A stretch of 64,000 bases of DNA from Alishewanella tabrizica (lineage in GTDB: Bacteria > Pseudomonadota > Gammaproteobacteria > Enterobacterales > Alteromonadaceae). Below are positions 10,660-20,949 of the stretch, in pieces. A program made the position numbers and the translations under genes. Each line of letters begins with the position of its first letter. The first letter of the stretch is position 1. The notes under the pieces were generated by a model. That model was not told the origin of the DNA and ran no database searches. It worked only from the letters and a program-made list of their open reading frames with translations. The stretch is from NCBI RefSeq assembly GCF_014652375.1, contig NZ_BMYR01000001.1:452081-516080 (forward strand), given 5' to 3'.

Positions 10660-11430
10660 TTAACGCACAATACCACGCGAAGCATTCGCAATAAAGTCAG
10701 TAAAGGCTTTCACCTCAGGCATACTGGCAGATTTTTCTGCGAGCGCATGTAGCGCTTCAGGCACTGTTTGGCCTTTACGATAGACTTCTTTATACGCTCG
10801 GCGTATCTCTAATAAAGCATCGCTACTAAAGCCACGACGCTTTAAGCCTTCAGTATTTACGCCAGCAGGAACACAAGGTGCACCATGCACCATTAAGTAA
10901 GGTGGAACATCTTTTAACACGATAGAGCCACCGCCACAAAAGCTGTGTGCTCCGATTTGCACAAACTGGTGCACACCGGTCATACCACCGAGAATAGCCC
11001 AATCGCCAATATGTACATGACCTGCTGCTTGTGCGCCACTGGCAAAAATCACGTGATTACCGATAACACAATCGTGCGCAATGTGCGTGGTGTTCATAAA
11101 GAGATTGTGACTACCAATAATGGTTTTGCCTTGATCTTGGATCGTACCACGGTGTACTGAGCAGCCCTCACGAAACACATTGTAATCACCTACAATTAAT
11201 TCTGTAGGTTCACCTTTGTATTTCTTATCCTGACACGCTTCACCAATACTACAAAATTGGTAAAAGTGATTTCCCTTGCCGATCGTGGTAGGGCCCTTTA
11301 TTGCAACATGCGTCTCTAATACACAATCGTCACCCAATACCACATTGTGACCGACATAGCTAAAAGCACCCACTGTTACATTTTGTCCCAGCTTGGCGCT
11401 GGCTTCAATTACCGCGGTAGGATGGATCAC
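10660..11430 (-). CDS. lpxA: UDP-N-acetylglucosamine O-acyltransferase
   Basis: LpxA adds the first 3-hydroxyacyl chain from acyl-ACP to UDP-GlcNAc, beginning lipid A synthesis in the cytoplasm. The sequence is built of left-handed beta-helix hexapeptide repeats and contains the catalytic His region THIAHDCVIGNHV. The C-terminal helical domain ends near VKAFTDFIANASRGIVR. I placed the start at GTG 11430 (encoding MIHPTAVIEA), immediately after the fabZ stop, giving 256 residues. An upstream in-frame ATG at 11451 would overlap fabZ and add seven non-family residues. Confidence 0.95.
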   Translation of the reverse strand: MIHPTAVIEASAKLGQNVTVGAFSYVGHNVVLGDDCVLETHVAIKGPTTIGKGNHFYQFCSIGEACQDKKYKGEPTELIVGDYNVFREGCSVHRGTIQDQGKTIIGSHNLFMNTTHIAHDCVIGNHVIFASGAQAAGHVHIGDWAILGGMTGVHQFVQIGAHSFCGGGSIVLKDVPPYLMVHGAPCVPAGVNTEGLKRRGFSSDALLEIRRAYKEVYRKGQTVPEALHALAEKSASMPEVKAFTDFIANASRGIVR

Positions 11431-11431
11431 G

Positions 11432-11884
11432 TTACATCTCTCTTCTGGCACACATCAATTCGGCACAGCATACAACCTGGCCATCAACCTTCGCTTCTCC
11501 ATAGAATTTCCATAGATTACGACGTTCTTTTAAAAACTTCACTTCAAGAATCATGGTATCGCCTGGTACTACCGGTTTTCTAAAACGCGCTTCGTCGATA
11601 GCCGCAAACAAATATAATTCATTCTCAGATCGTTCTGTGGCGGTTTTAAAACCCAAAATACCGGTAGCTTGCGCTAACGCCTCTAGAATCAATACGCCTG
11701 GGAAAATAGGCATGCCAGGGAAATGGCCAGTAAAAATGGGCTCATTAATTGTCACATTTTTTAACGCCGTTAAACTTTCACCTGGTGTGTAATCCAGTAC
11801 TTTATCGATCAATAAAAAAGGATACCGATGCGGCAATAACGCCATGATTTCTTGGATATCCAGAGTATTCAGTTGATTCGCCAA
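11432..11884 (-). CDS. fabZ: 3-hydroxyacyl-ACP dehydratase FabZ
   Basis: FabZ removes water from 3-hydroxyacyl-ACP in fatty acid elongation and competes with the lipid A pathway for the same substrates. The hot-dog fold active site is visible as [33 protein letters not shown] (catalytic His and Glu). The start is a TTG at 11884, preceded by AGAGGAAT within the end of lpxD; it gives 150 residues, like E. coli FabZ at 151. The next in-frame ATG would cut off conserved N-terminal residues. It lies between lpxD and lpxA as usual. Confidence 0.96.
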   Translation of the reverse strand: MANQLNTLDIQEIMALLPHRYPFLLIDKVLDYTPGESLTALKNVTINEPIFTGHFPGMPIFPGVLILEALAQATGILGFKTATERSENELYLFAAIDEARFRKPVVPGDTMILEVKFLKERRNLWKFYGEAKVDGQVVCCAELMCARREM

Positions 11885-11886
11885 AA

Positions 11887-12942
11887 TTATTCCTCAGTTG
11901 ACGAAACGGCCGCTGCTACGGGCGCCGCCAGTTGTTTTTCTAATTGCTTTACACGCTGATAAAGCTGATCAATTTGTCTAAGCTTAGCCGTGTTACGACG
12001 CCATTCGGCATTAGTCGTTGCCGGTAAACCTGAAGTATAGACGCCTTTTTCCGTGATGGGCTTCATTAGCATCGCCATACCTGAAATATGTGCACCATCG
12101 CAAATCTCAATATGGCCATTGATGACTGCGGCACCACCGATAATACAATAGCGACCAATCGTTGTGCTACCCGCTATAGTGCTACACCCCGCCATCGCCG
12201 TATGATCGCCAATTTTCACGTTATGTGCTATTTGGCACAGATTATCAATAATCACATTATGGCCAATAAGGGTGTTTTCTAAGGCCCCGCGGTCAATACA
12301 AGTATTGGCACCAATCTCACAATCATTACCAATAATGACTGTACCTGTTTGCGGTATTTTCAACCAATTGCCGCGCTCATTGGCAAAACCAAAGCCATCC
12401 GCACCAATAACAGCACCACTTTGAATGATACAGCGTTCACCAATTTCTACTCGATGATACACTGTGACATTGGCCCATAAACGCGTATTTGCAGCAATCT
12501 TCGCACCTTCACCGATATAACAACCCGCACCAATTTGCACGCCAACACCAATAACCGCATTTGCCGCAATAACCGCCTTAGCACCAATTGCTACACCCTC
12601 TGCCAATTGCGCAGTGGGATCAACGACCGCGGTAGGATGAATACCGGCATATGCACTTTTCGGTGTGGTATCAAATAACTGCGCGACCCTTGCAAAGGCC
12701 ACGTAAGGATCAGCGACCACTAACACATTAACACCTGGCGCCACAAAGGGCTGATCATCCGCTTTGATTAACACGGCTGACGCCTGACTTTGTGCGAGGT
12801 ATGATCGAAATTTGCTGTTCGATAAAAAACTAAGCTGGCCTGCGCCAGCCTTCTCTAACGGAGCCACAGAAGAAACGCCGCAAGCGGCGTCTCCAATCAG
12901 CTCTGCATTAAGCTTTTCAGCTAAAACAGATAGTAGAATCAC
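11887..12942 (-). CDS. lpxD: UDP-3-O-(3-hydroxyacyl)glucosamine N-acyltransferase
   Basis: LpxD adds the N-linked 3-hydroxyacyl chain in the third step of lipid A synthesis. An N-terminal uridine-binding domain (about residues 1-100) leads into hexapeptide repeats of a left-handed beta helix containing the catalytic His block [20 protein letters not shown]-terminal helix with VKQLEKQL follows. The start chosen is GTG 12942 ([15 protein letters not shown]), four bases after the skp stop, giving 351 residues. The next gene, fabZ, begins three bases past its stop. Confidence 0.95.
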   Translation of the reverse strand: MILLSVLAEKLNAELIGDAACGVSSVAPLEKAGAGQLSFLSNSKFRSYLAQSQASAVLIKADDQPFVAPGVNVLVVADPYVAFARVAQLFDTTPKSAYAGIHPTAVVDPTAQLAEGVAIGAKAVIAANAVIGVGVQIGAGCYIGEGAKIAANTRLWANVTVYHRVEIGERCIIQSGAVIGADGFGFANERGNWLKIPQTGTVIIGNDCEIGANTCIDRGALENTLIGHNVIIDNLCQIAHNVKIGDHTAMAGCSTIAGSTTIGRYCIIGGAAVINGHIEICDGAHISGMAMLMKPITEKGVYTSGLPATTNAEWRRNTAKLRQIDQLYQRVKQLEKQLAAPVAAAVSSTEE

Positions 12943-12946
12943 GTTA

Positions 12947-13465
12947 TTAGTTCGCCTTACCAACCTGCTCGATCACCTTTTCAGACAAATCGTATTCTGG
13001 TTTGGCATAAACAGCCGCATTAGCGTTTAACACCACATCAAATTTTTCACGTTCAGCAACTACGTCAATTGCCACTTTAATCATCCCCAGAATGCGATTA
13101 CGCTCTTCCGTTTGACGCTGACGAATTTGCTCATCCAAAGGACGGGCTAAATTTTCATATTGCTCGCGCTGTTTATTTACCGAAGCCGTTAACTCTTGTT
13201 GCTGCTTCTCGCTCATCGTTGGGCCGTCACGGCGCAATTTTTCGATATTAAAATTAATATCGGTTTCAAGTTTATTCACTTCAGCAATCTTTGCCGCAAA
13301 TTCCGTACGGATGTTTTCCTGTACTTGTTGCGATTGTGGAATGCTGGCAGCAACAGCGGATACATCAACAAAACCAATTTTAACTTCCTTGGCTTGCGCA
13401 ACACCTGCGAAAAACATGGTTGCAACAACAAAAACAGCAGATTTAAATACATTATTGTTAAACAT
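12947..13465 (-). CDS. skp: periplasmic chaperone Skp/OmpH
   Basis: Skp holds unfolded outer-membrane proteins in the periplasm and delivers them to the BAM complex. The 172-residue product has a Sec signal peptide (MFNNNVFKSAVFVVATMFF, cleavage after GVAQA), a short beta body starting VKIGFVDVSAVAAS, and a long charged coiled-coil region (about 55-125) that forms the tentacles of the trimer. An AGGAAT ribosome site six bases before the ATG at 13465 decides this start over an in-frame ATG at 13480. It directly follows bamA, its functional partner. Confidence 0.93.
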   Translation of the reverse strand: MFNNNVFKSAVFVVATMFFAGVAQAKEVKIGFVDVSAVAASIPQSQQVQENIRTEFAAKIAEVNKLETDINFNIEKLRRDGPTMSEKQQQELTASVNKQREQYENLARPLDEQIRQRQTEERNRILGMIKVAIDVVAEREKFDVVLNANAAVYAKPEYDLSEKVIEQVGKAN

Positions 13466-13483
13466 CTTGATTCCTATCATGTT

Positions 13484-15973
13484 CTAGAAAGTTGTACCGA
13501 TATTGAAACTAAAGTTCTCTTGCAAATCGCCTTCATACTTTTTAATAATTTTCGCCAGACTGAAGGTCAGTGGTCCCATAGGTGATATCCATTGCACTGA
13601 TACCCCTGCAGTAACCCGAATTAAGCTGGGATCAGAATAATCGATAAGCAATGGCTCTCGATCATTCTGGCGCAACTGTACCAAATTGGCATAACGATTA
13701 ATATCAAATTCTGTATCCCAGACATTACCCGCATCAACAAATAAACTGGTACGAACAGAATTACGGTTTTCCTCACCCAAGAATGGCGTTGGCGTAATTA
13801 ATTCCAATGTCAGCATGGCTAACGCATTCCCCCCAATCGAGCGCTGCGATACCTGATAGATATCATTGTCAGGATCAGAAGGGAAATTCGTACCACCACC
13901 AAACGGATCAGGCACCCCAGGGATAGAATTGGCTGAGCGGAAAATAGCATGCGGGCCGATAATACGGTTTTCAAAACCACGTAAGTTTTGTCCCCCACCT
14001 ACAAAATTCTCAGTAAAGGGTAAGGTATAATCATACCCATTTTTATTGCCATAGCCGTTACCATATCCAAGCTCTAACTTAGTACGGAAGGACCACTGAT
14101 GATCATTACTTAATGGGATATACTGCTGTGCTTCAAAGTTTGTTTTGAAGTATTGCAGATCCGAGTTTGGCGTAGTTGCCCTCAGTGATAAGCTAAACAT
14201 ACGCCCTGCCGTTGGGAATAAACCGCGGTTTAACGTACTGTGCAGCCAACCGGTGCTTAACTCAAAGTTGGTAAAGTTATAACCACCGTCCGGGTTTTGT
14301 GCATCTAACAACACGGCACGGAAATGGCGGAGCTGATCATACTCATTGATCGATTTGATTTTGTTAACTGAAACGTTTGCACCAAAATTCAGTCGATTAT
14401 ATTCGTTGATAGGGTAACCAATGTTACCGCCCACACCATAACGCTGCTGATTATAGGCTTCCAAATTTGATGATAAGGAGCTGTAATCTAAATCAGAGTA
14501 GAAAACCTGCCCACCTAAACTTACCCCATCCAAGGTAAAGTAGGGATCGGTATAACTTAACGTAATACCTTTTTGGAACTTACTGGTATTTAAGTTTATG
14601 CCGGCAGAGTTCCCTGAGCCCATAAAGTTATTTTGTTCAACACCAATCTGGAAAGATAAACCTTGGAAGCTGCCGTAAGACACCCCCGCATTAAAGCTGC
14701 CTGACGGTTGCTCTTTAATGGTAAAACCAATATCCACCAGATCATCAACGCCGGGTACCGGAGACGTAGCAAAGTCAACTTTCTCGATATAAACTAATCG
14801 TTGTAAACGCTCTTTAGACAGCTCCAATGAATCATTGGATAACCAAGCCCCTTCCATTTGCCGCAGCTCACGACGAATCACTTCATCGCGCGTATTAACA
14901 TTACCTTTTACATCAATACGACGCACATAAACGCGTTTACCAGGATCGACACTTATCGTCAGTGCAACTTCCTTGGTTTCATCGTTAATATTCGGAATGG
15001 TTCTTACTTTAGAGTTAGCATACCCAAAACGCGCTAATAGGCGGGCAATACTTTCTTCAGTAAAGGTAACTAAAGCGCCATTATATAATTGGCCTTTTTC
15101 TAACGGTAAAATAGAGCGAATAAACTCGTCTTGACCGATCAAATCGCCAACAAAATTAATGTCGCTGATTTTATACTGCTCGCCTTCTGTCACATTCATG
15201 GTGACATAAACAGCGGTTTTGTCTGGGCTTACCGCAACTTGCGAAGAATCGATATTAAAACGCAGGTAACCCCGATCGAGGTAGTAGCTGTTGATCTTTT
15301 CAAAGTCGCCTTGTAAGGTTTGTTTTTGATAACGATCAGAGGTCCAAAAACGCCACCACGGCATATCTTGCTTTGACTCAACGACATTCAATAATTCTTC
15401 ATTGGAAAATAACTGATTTCCCACGATATTGATTTGCCGAACAGAAGCAGCATCGCCCTCTTCAAATTCAAATTTTAAGTCAACCCGATTACGCGGTAAG
15501 TACGTTACTTTAACTTCAACCTTGGCTTGGTACTTACCAACACCATGGTAAAATTCCGTTAAGCCATTTTCGATATTTTTCAGAATGGTCTTATCCAGTG
15601 GTTCCCCCACCTGGATCCGGTTTCCAGACAAACTTTCATTTAACTGTTCATCTTTAATATCTTTATTACCATCAAACTCAATATTATTGATGGTTGGCCG
15701 TTCGCGCAGGCGATAAATCACGGTATTACCATCGCGGAATACACGAATATCATCAAAGTGTCCGGCACCGTAAAGTGTACGAACACTTCGTGATAATGTG
15801 AAATCGGTCACCGTATCACCAATGTTAAACGGCAGGTTATTTAAGGCCGCACCAAGTGCGACACGTTGCAGGCCTTCAACCTGAATATCCTGAACGGTAA
15901 ATGATTCTTCAGCAAGCACCGAGTTACTGCCTGTAGCAAGCAACATCGCAGCTACTAATCGTTTAATTGTCAT
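13484..15973 (-). CDS. bamA: outer membrane protein assembly factor BamA
   Basis: BamA is the Omp85 beta-barrel that inserts proteins into the outer membrane. The 829 residues comprise a signal peptide (cleavage after SVLA), five POTRA repeats (about 24-425, beginning FTVQDIQVEGLQRV) and the C-terminal 16-strand barrel ending in NFSFNIGTTF, with the terminal aromatic typical of outer-membrane proteins. The barrel includes FVGGGQNLRGFENR, the conserved L6 RGF motif. It lies between rseP and skp, the standard order, 26 bp after rseP. Confidence 0.97.
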   Translation of the reverse strand: MTIKRLVAAMLLATGSNSVLAEESFTVQDIQVEGLQRVALGAALNNLPFNIGDTVTDFTLSRSVRTLYGAGHFDDIRVFRDGNTVIYRLRERPTINNIEFDGNKDIKDEQLNESLSGNRIQVGEPLDKTILKNIENGLTEFYHGVGKYQAKVEVKVTYLPRNRVDLKFEFEEGDAASVRQINIVGNQLFSNEELLNVVESKQDMPWWRFWTSDRYQKQTLQGDFEKINSYYLDRGYLRFNIDSSQVAVSPDKTAVYVTMNVTEGEQYKISDINFVGDLIGQDEFIRSILPLEKGQLYNGALVTFTEESIARLLARFGYANSKVRTIPNINDETKEVALTISVDPGKRVYVRRIDVKGNVNTRDEVIRRELRQMEGAWLSNDSLELSKERLQRLVYIEKVDFATSPVPGVDDLVDIGFTIKEQPSGSFNAGVSYGSFQGLSFQIGVEQNNFMGSGNSAGINLNTSKFQKGITLSYTDPYFTLDGVSLGGQVFYSDLDYSSLSSNLEAYNQQRYGVGGNIGYPINEYNRLNFGANVSVNKIKSINEYDQLRHFRAVLLDAQNPDGGYNFTNFELSTGWLHSTLNRGLFPTAGRMFSLSLRATTPNSDLQYFKTNFEAQQYIPLSNDHQWSFRTKLELGYGNGYGNKNGYDYTLPFTENFVGGGQNLRGFENRIIGPHAIFRSANSIPGVPDPFGGGTNFPSDPDNDIYQVSQRSIGGNALAMLTLELITPTPFLGEENRNSVRTSLFVDAGNVWDTEFDINRYANLVQLRQNDREPLLIDYSDPSLIRVTAGVSVQWISPMGPLTFSLAKIIKKYEGDLQENFSFNIGTTF

Positions 15974-15999
15974 TATTTGAACTACTTATGATTAGTTTA

Positions 16000-17358
16000 T
16001 TACAAACGAGAAATATCGTTGAGCAGCGCAATTCCCATTAACATCAGCAGGACTAAAGCACCGAAGCGAAAACCTATTTCCTGCGCTCTCTCAGAGACAG
16101 GTTTACCGCGTATTAGTTCCACCACAAGATACATTAAATGGCCGCCATCCAAAATAGGCAGCGGCAATAAATTGATAACACCCAAATTAACACTTATTAG
16201 TGCCATAAAAGATAAAAAGGCAATTAACCCCATACTGGCTGTAGTGCCAGCGCCTTGAGCAATCGCAATTGGACCACTCAAATGTTTTACCGACACATCA
16301 CCCGTTAATAACTTTGCGACCATGGAAAAACTGAGACGTGTTAATTGCCAGGTTTGATCGATCCCTTCTTTTGCGGCTGCAAAGATGCCATAACGTTGGA
16401 TATAGCGCAAATCTTCTGGCCATGGCGATGCCATTGGCACAATGCCTAACAATCCTTGGCTAAACCCATCAGCATGTTGGCTCAGCGCTGGCGTTGCCTG
16501 AACTATGATAATCTCGTTATCCCGTTGCACTTCAAGGCGAAGCGTCGTTTCTGGACTATTTTTAATAATGCGATCAATTTGTTCCCAACGGGTAATGGGT
16601 TCGTTGTCAATCACTAGGATCGTATCACCAGCACGTAAACCGGCTTGCTCAGCCGCCGAACCGGGCGTGACTAACGCCAACGTGCTGGTGGCTTGCGGTT
16701 GCAATAAATTTAAACCTAGGCTTGTAAAGACGCCTTCTTTTTCGGGATCAAACTGCCATGCACGGGTATCTAGCACCACCTCTCTAACTTGCAAACTCTC
16801 GCGATGTAGCAACGTTAAGCGGATTTCAGCTCGACCCAACTGCTCAACAAGTAATAAATTCGCCGTACGAATATCACGTGCTGCTCGCCCATTTACCGCT
16901 AAAATCTGTTCATTTTCAATGATGCCTGCAGCCGCGGCGATAGAGGTAGTCTGCGTAGTTTGAATAACAGGTTTGACTTCTGGAACACCAACCAAATACA
17001 TGATCCATAACAAGAAAATAGCAAATATAAAATTAGCGGCAGGACCAGCAGCCACGATAGAAATACGTTGCCACACGCTTTTATGGTTAAACGCCAAGTT
17101 TTGATATTTAGGCAACACCGGATCCGTGCGCTCATCCAGCATCTGCACATAACCGCCGAGGGGGATAGCAGCGATAACAAACTCAGTATCATGTTTATCA
17201 CGCCAGCGCACCAACGCCTTACCAAAACCAATTGAGAAACGCTTTACAAAGACGCCATTTTTGCGAGCTACCCAAAAGTGACCAAACTCATGAACCGTGA
17301 CTAAAATCCCTAGGGCAACAATAAAACTCAGTGCATTCCACAGAAAAGCCGACATCAT
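16000..17358 (-). CDS. rseP: RIP metalloprotease RseP
   Basis: RseP is the inner-membrane site-2 protease that cuts RseA to release sigma-E in the envelope stress response and also clears signal peptides. The zinc motif HEFGH occupies residues 23-27 within the first membrane helix. Two PDZ domains follow (about 115-200 and 205-300). The C-terminal membrane region carries NLLPLPILDGGHL, which supplies the third zinc ligand. The start overlaps the dxr stop (ATGA). Length of 452 is normal. Its place just before bamA links sensing and assembly of outer-membrane proteins. Confidence 0.97.
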   Translation of the reverse strand: MMSAFLWNALSFIVALGILVTVHEFGHFWVARKNGVFVKRFSIGFGKALVRWRDKHDTEFVIAAIPLGGYVQMLDERTDPVLPKYQNLAFNHKSVWQRISIVAAGPAANFIFAIFLLWIMYLVGVPEVKPVIQTTQTTSIAAAAGIIENEQILAVNGRAARDIRTANLLLVEQLGRAEIRLTLLHRESLQVREVVLDTRAWQFDPEKEGVFTSLGLNLLQPQATSTLALVTPGSAAEQAGLRAGDTILVIDNEPITRWEQIDRIIKNSPETTLRLEVQRDNEIIIVQATPALSQHADGFSQGLLGIVPMASPWPEDLRYIQRYGIFAAAKEGIDQTWQLTRLSFSMVAKLLTGDVSVKHLSGPIAIAQGAGTTASMGLIAFLSFMALISVNLGVINLLPLPILDGGHLMYLVVELIRGKPVSERAQEIGFRFGALVLLMLMGIALLNDISRL

Positions 17359-18545
17359 AACGCTCCCAACAGCTGACGTGCATATGCGCGTGTTTCGGTA
17401 TCGAGTGCTAATATATCATCCAAGGCGCTTGCCTGATAGCTTACGAAACGATCCAAGCAACGTTCGTTTACTAGGCTAATCGCCGTAAAAGGAATATTAC
17501 CCGCTAAAAAAGCAGCTACAGCAACTTCATTGGCCGCATTTAAGGCCGTCGTGGCCCCTTGTCCTGCAGCACACGCCGCTATGGCTAAATAGAGATTTGG
17601 ATAACGTGCCGGCTCAGGTGCCGAAAACGTAAAGGACGGTAGTGCGAAAAAATCGAGGGGTTTAGCAGGGCTGCTCATCCGCTCAGGAAATGCTAGAGCA
17701 TGTGCAATAGGCGTGCGCATATCAGGTTGTCCTAACTGCGCTAATACTGAACCATCCGTATATTGCACCATAGAATGAATAATACTTTGCGGGTGAATGA
17801 CGACTTGAATATCTGCCGCCGTACAATTAAACAACCAACGGGCCTCGATAAATTCTAAGCCTTTATTCATCATGGTCGCACTGTCGACAGAAATTTTATG
17901 CCCCATACTCCAATTAGGATGCGCCACAGCTTCCGCAATAGTAATATCGGCAAAGGTATTTAAAGGGCGCGTTAAAAATGGCCCACCACTGCCTGTCAAT
18001 AATAAACGGGCAATGCCAAAATCGGGTAAGCTGGCACGGTGCCCAGCTTGCTGCAAAGGTAAAGGTAAGCACTGAAAAATCGCATTATGTTCGCTGTCAA
18101 TTGGCAGCAAGGTAGCACCATGCTGCGCAACTTTATGCATAAACAGTTCGCCGGTCATTACCAAGGCTTCTTTATTCGCCAGTAATACCGTTTTGCCCTG
18201 CTCAACAGCTGCTAACGTGGGCAGTAAGCCAGCTGCCCCCACTATGGCCGCCATAACAATATCAGCGTCAGGGTGCGCAGCAAGCGCGATGAGCCCTTCT
18301 GTGCCACTAAGCACTTCCGTTGCTAAGCCTGCACTTTTTAATCTGTGTGCAAGCTGCAAAGCTGCTGAAGCATCTAACATGGCCGCGAAACGGGGTTTAA
18401 CTTGCACGCATTGCGCAAATAGCTTATCGACCCCCGTAGCCGCAGTAAGTGCTAACACCGCAAACTTTTCAGGATGCTCTGCCAACACCGACAAGGTACT
18501 GCAACCAATTGAACCGGTCGCGCCCAGTACAACAACTTGTTTCAT
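17355..18545 (-). CDS. dxr: 1-deoxy-D-xylulose-5-phosphate reductoisomerase
   Basis: Dxr converts DXP to 2-C-methyl-erythritol 4-phosphate with NADPH, the first committed step of the MEP isoprenoid pathway. The Rossmann motif GATGSIG is at residues 8-14. The metal and substrate sites are visible in LLPIDSEHNAIFQ and SATMMNKGLEFIEA. The 396-residue length matches the family. It overlaps cdsA and rseP by four bases at each end. The product ultimately feeds uppS in the same cluster. Confidence 0.97.
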   Translation of the reverse strand: MKQVVVLGATGSIGCSTLSVLAEHPEKFAVLALTAATGVDKLFAQCVQVKPRFAAMLDASAALQLAHRLKSAGLATEVLSGTEGLIALAAHPDADIVMAAIVGAAGLLPTLAAVEQGKTVLLANKEALVMTGELFMHKVAQHGATLLPIDSEHNAIFQCLPLPLQQAGHRASLPDFGIARLLLTGSGGPFLTRPLNTFADITIAEAVAHPNWSMGHKISVDSATMMNKGLEFIEARWLFNCTAADIQVVIHPQSIIHSMVQYTDGSVLAQLGQPDMRTPIAHALAFPERMSSPAKPLDFFALPSFTFSAPEPARYPNLYLAIAACAAGQGATTALNAANEVAVAAFLAGNIPFTAISLVNERCLDRFVSYQASALDDILALDTETRAYARQLLGAL

Positions 18546-19402
18546 AAAAACTGTTTACCCAAAAACGCTAACAGCAATGCATATAACGGCGCAGTGGCAG
18601 TTAAACTGTCGATGCGATCGAGAATACCACCGTGGCCGGGTAAAAATATACCACTGTCTTTTTTACCGGCGACCCGTTTAAACATGCTCTCACTCAGATC
18701 GCCAAAGACCGATAACACGGTAAGTAATACCGCAGCAATGTACCAGTGCTCAGCTTGACCTGGCCAATCTAACCAGAACATTAATCCAGTAACAACGATG
18801 ATAACCAGTACTAATCCGCCCAACATGCCTTCAAGGGTTTTGCCAGGGCTAACTTTAGGTAACAATTTAGTCCGCCCAAAAGGTTTGCCCACAATATAAC
18901 CACCAATATCGGCGGCCCACACTAAGCCCAGTAAGGCAAAAATAAGCCAAGCACCATAAAAAGGCGAAGTATCGTAATCGAATCCACGAATAAACAATAA
19001 CGCAGCCCAGGCAGGTAATAAGGTAAACCAGCCCATTAAAGCACGTCGCCAATCACTGCTAGCCCATAAACGCTGACTTCGCGGAAAACTTAACACTAAA
19101 ATAATGGCCACTATCCACCATGCCGCACCCAATAACAACATACTGAGCAAAAGGGTATTAGAGGATAGTTCGCCGGTTAAGGGGGTAAGCGCATAAAACA
19201 ACGCCATAATACCTGCGGTAGTAACCACATACCCGGCACGTAAACGGCGTTTACTTAGCCCACAAAACCCACTCCATTCCCATGCACCGAGTAAAAATGC
19301 CAAGGACAGAATGATGGCAAACCCCATCAAGGGTAAATAAAACACCGCACATAGCGCCAAAGGCGCCAAAACTAACGCTGTCAAAACACGTTGCTTAAAC
19401 AA
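18542..19402 (-). CDS. cdsA: phosphatidate cytidylyltransferase
   Basis: CdsA makes CDP-diacylglycerol from phosphatidate and CTP, the branch point of phospholipid synthesis. The 286-residue protein is almost entirely hydrophobic helices. It carries the family signature in its C-terminal third: VSPGKTLEG, then DLSESMFKRVAGKKDSG and PGHGGILDRID. The start is a TTG at 19402, with AAAGGA eight bases upstream inside the uppS stop region; no better ATG exists before the first membrane helix. It overlaps dxr by four bases. Confidence 0.95.
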   Translation of the reverse strand: MFKQRVLTALVLAPLALCAVFYLPLMGFAIILSLAFLLGAWEWSGFCGLSKRRLRAGYVVTTAGIMALFYALTPLTGELSSNTLLLSMLLLGAAWWIVAIILVLSFPRSQRLWASSDWRRALMGWFTLLPAWAALLFIRGFDYDTSPFYGAWLIFALLGLVWAADIGGYIVGKPFGRTKLLPKVSPGKTLEGMLGGLVLVIIVVTGLMFWLDWPGQAEHWYIAAVLLTVLSVFGDLSESMFKRVAGKKDSGIFLPGHGGILDRIDSLTATAPLYALLLAFLGKQFL

Positions 19403-19407
19403 TATTA

Positions 19408-20172
19408 TTATCCTTTATTTTCAGCAGCGAGCTCTCTGATCTGCGCACCGGTGCAGCCAAAACGCCGCTCGCGATTCACAAAGGTAGCAATGGCATCAGA
19501 AAACACTTGCTGATCAAAATCGGGCCATAAGGTGTCAGTAAACCACAGTTCGGCATAAGCGGCTTGCCAGAGTAAAAAATTACTTATCCGCAAATCACCG
19601 CCCGTTCTAATCAACAAATCTAGCTCAGGTTGCTCGGCCATTTGCACTTGCTGGGCAAATAGCGCTTCATTAATTTCACTTACTTGCAGTGTACCTTGTT
19701 GTACTTGCTGCGCCAATTGCTTGCTTGCAGCAACAATGTCCCAACGGCCACCGTAATTCGCGGCAATATTTAACGTCATGGCTTTGTTATCGGCGGTTAG
19801 CGCTTCTGCTTTTCTTATACTTTGCACCAGGCTTGGGCTAAATGCCGATAAATCACCAATAATTTTTAAACGAATATCATTTTTGTGTAAGGCTTTTACT
19901 TCTTTTTGCAGCACTAACAAAAACAACTGCATTAACGTGCTCACTTCCTCTTCTGGACGACGCCAGTTTTCGCTACTAAATGCAAATAAAGTTAATGAAG
20001 GAATACCTAACTCACGGCAAAAACTGACACTGCGCCTGACGGCTTCAACGCCCTTTTTATGGCCCCAAACGCGTGGCTTGCCACGACGCTCAGCCCAGCG
20101 GCCATTACCATCCATGATAATCGCCACATGTTGTGGCAATACTTGCTGTTTCAGCGTTGGTCCTACTGTCAT
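19408..20172 (-). CDS. uppS: di-trans,poly-cis-undecaprenyl-diphosphate synthase
   Basis: UppS condenses isopentenyl diphosphate onto farnesyl diphosphate to make the C55 lipid carrier for peptidoglycan and O-antigen. The catalytic Asp lies in MDGNGRWAERRG, near residue 20. Conserved blocks SSENWRRPEEEV and LLIRTGGDLRISNFLLWQ are also present. The 254-residue length is typical. It opens the uppS-cdsA-dxr-rseP-bamA-skp-lpx series and is separated from frr by a terminator. Confidence 0.97.
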   Translation of the reverse strand: MTVGPTLKQQVLPQHVAIIMDGNGRWAERRGKPRVWGHKKGVEAVRRSVSFCRELGIPSLTLFAFSSENWRRPEEEVSTLMQLFLLVLQKEVKALHKNDIRLKIIGDLSAFSPSLVQSIRKAEALTADNKAMTLNIAANYGGRWDIVAASKQLAQQVQQGTLQVSEINEALFAQQVQMAEQPELDLLIRTGGDLRISNFLLWQAAYAELWFTDTLWPDFDQQVFSDAIATFVNRERRFGCTGAQIRELAAENKG

Positions 20173-20243
20173 CAGTGTTATCTGTCCAATTTGACGTGAA
20201 AATGTTTAGTGCTAAGTTAACGCGTTGGGTTCCACTACTTATA

Positions 20244-20282
20244 ACAAAAAAGCGCCGCGAAGTTGGACTGGCACGGCGCTTT
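20244..20282 (-). terminator. intrinsic terminator after frr
   Basis: On the minus strand a 9-bp stem AAAGCGCCG / CGGCGCTTT with a 16-nt loop is followed by TTTTTTGTTAT. It ends the pyrH-frr unit in the gap before uppS. Confidence 0.75.
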
Positions 20283-20344
20283 ATTAATTACGGAGCAGTT
20301 ACTAAATGCGAACCTGGTAAAAATTGGGACGGGATGGTCTAGGA

Positions 20345-20902
20345 TTAGACTTCCATCAGCTCTTTTTCTTTTTCAGCCAGCACGTCATCCACTTTTTTTA
20401 CAAAAATGTCGGTGAGTTTTTGAATTTCATCTACAGCTTTACGCTCATCATCTTCACTGATTTCTTTGTCTTTTAACAGTGCTTTGAAATCAGAATTCGC
20501 ATCGCGACGAATATTACGAATGGCAACACGGCCACCTTCAGCTTCACCACGAACATGCTTGACTAAATCACGACGACGTTCTTCGGTTAACGCCGGTAGA
20601 GGCACACGAATAACCGTACCAGCAGACATGGGGTTTAATCCCAAGTTAGACATCATAATGGCTTTTTCAACGGCTTGTGTCAGGCTTTTGTCAAATACGG
20701 TAATGGCTAAAGTACGCGAGTCTTCAACGGATACGTTAGCGACCTGACGTAAAGGTGTATCTGCACCATAGTAAGACACTTGAATACTATCCAATAAACT
20801 GGGATGCGCACGGCCGGTGCGAACTTTAGTTAATTGAACTTTAAGGGCATCAACGCTTTTATCCATACGGATTTTAGCATCAGCAATAATGTCGTTAATC
20901 AC
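20345..20902 (-). CDS. frr: ribosome recycling factor
   Basis: RRF splits post-termination ribosomes together with EF-G. The 185 residues match E. coli exactly in length when translation starts at GTG 20902 ([17 protein letters not shown]), which has AAAGGAT just upstream; the frame is open further upstream but with no family resemblance. Conserved parts include [13 protein letters not shown] and [16 protein letters not shown]. It follows pyrH by 47 bp and ends before a terminator. Confidence 0.96.
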   Translation of the reverse strand: MINDIIADAKIRMDKSVDALKVQLTKVRTGRAHPSLLDSIQVSYYGADTPLRQVANVSVEDSRTLAITVFDKSLTQAVEKAIMMSNLGLNPMSAGTVIRVPLPALTEERRRDLVKHVRGEAEGGRVAIRNIRRDANSDFKALLKDKEISEDDERKAVDEIQKLTDIFVKKVDDVLAEKEKELMEV

Positions 20903-20949
20903 GATCGTTATCCTTTTTTGTTTATGCAACAGTAACGCAAAGCACTAGT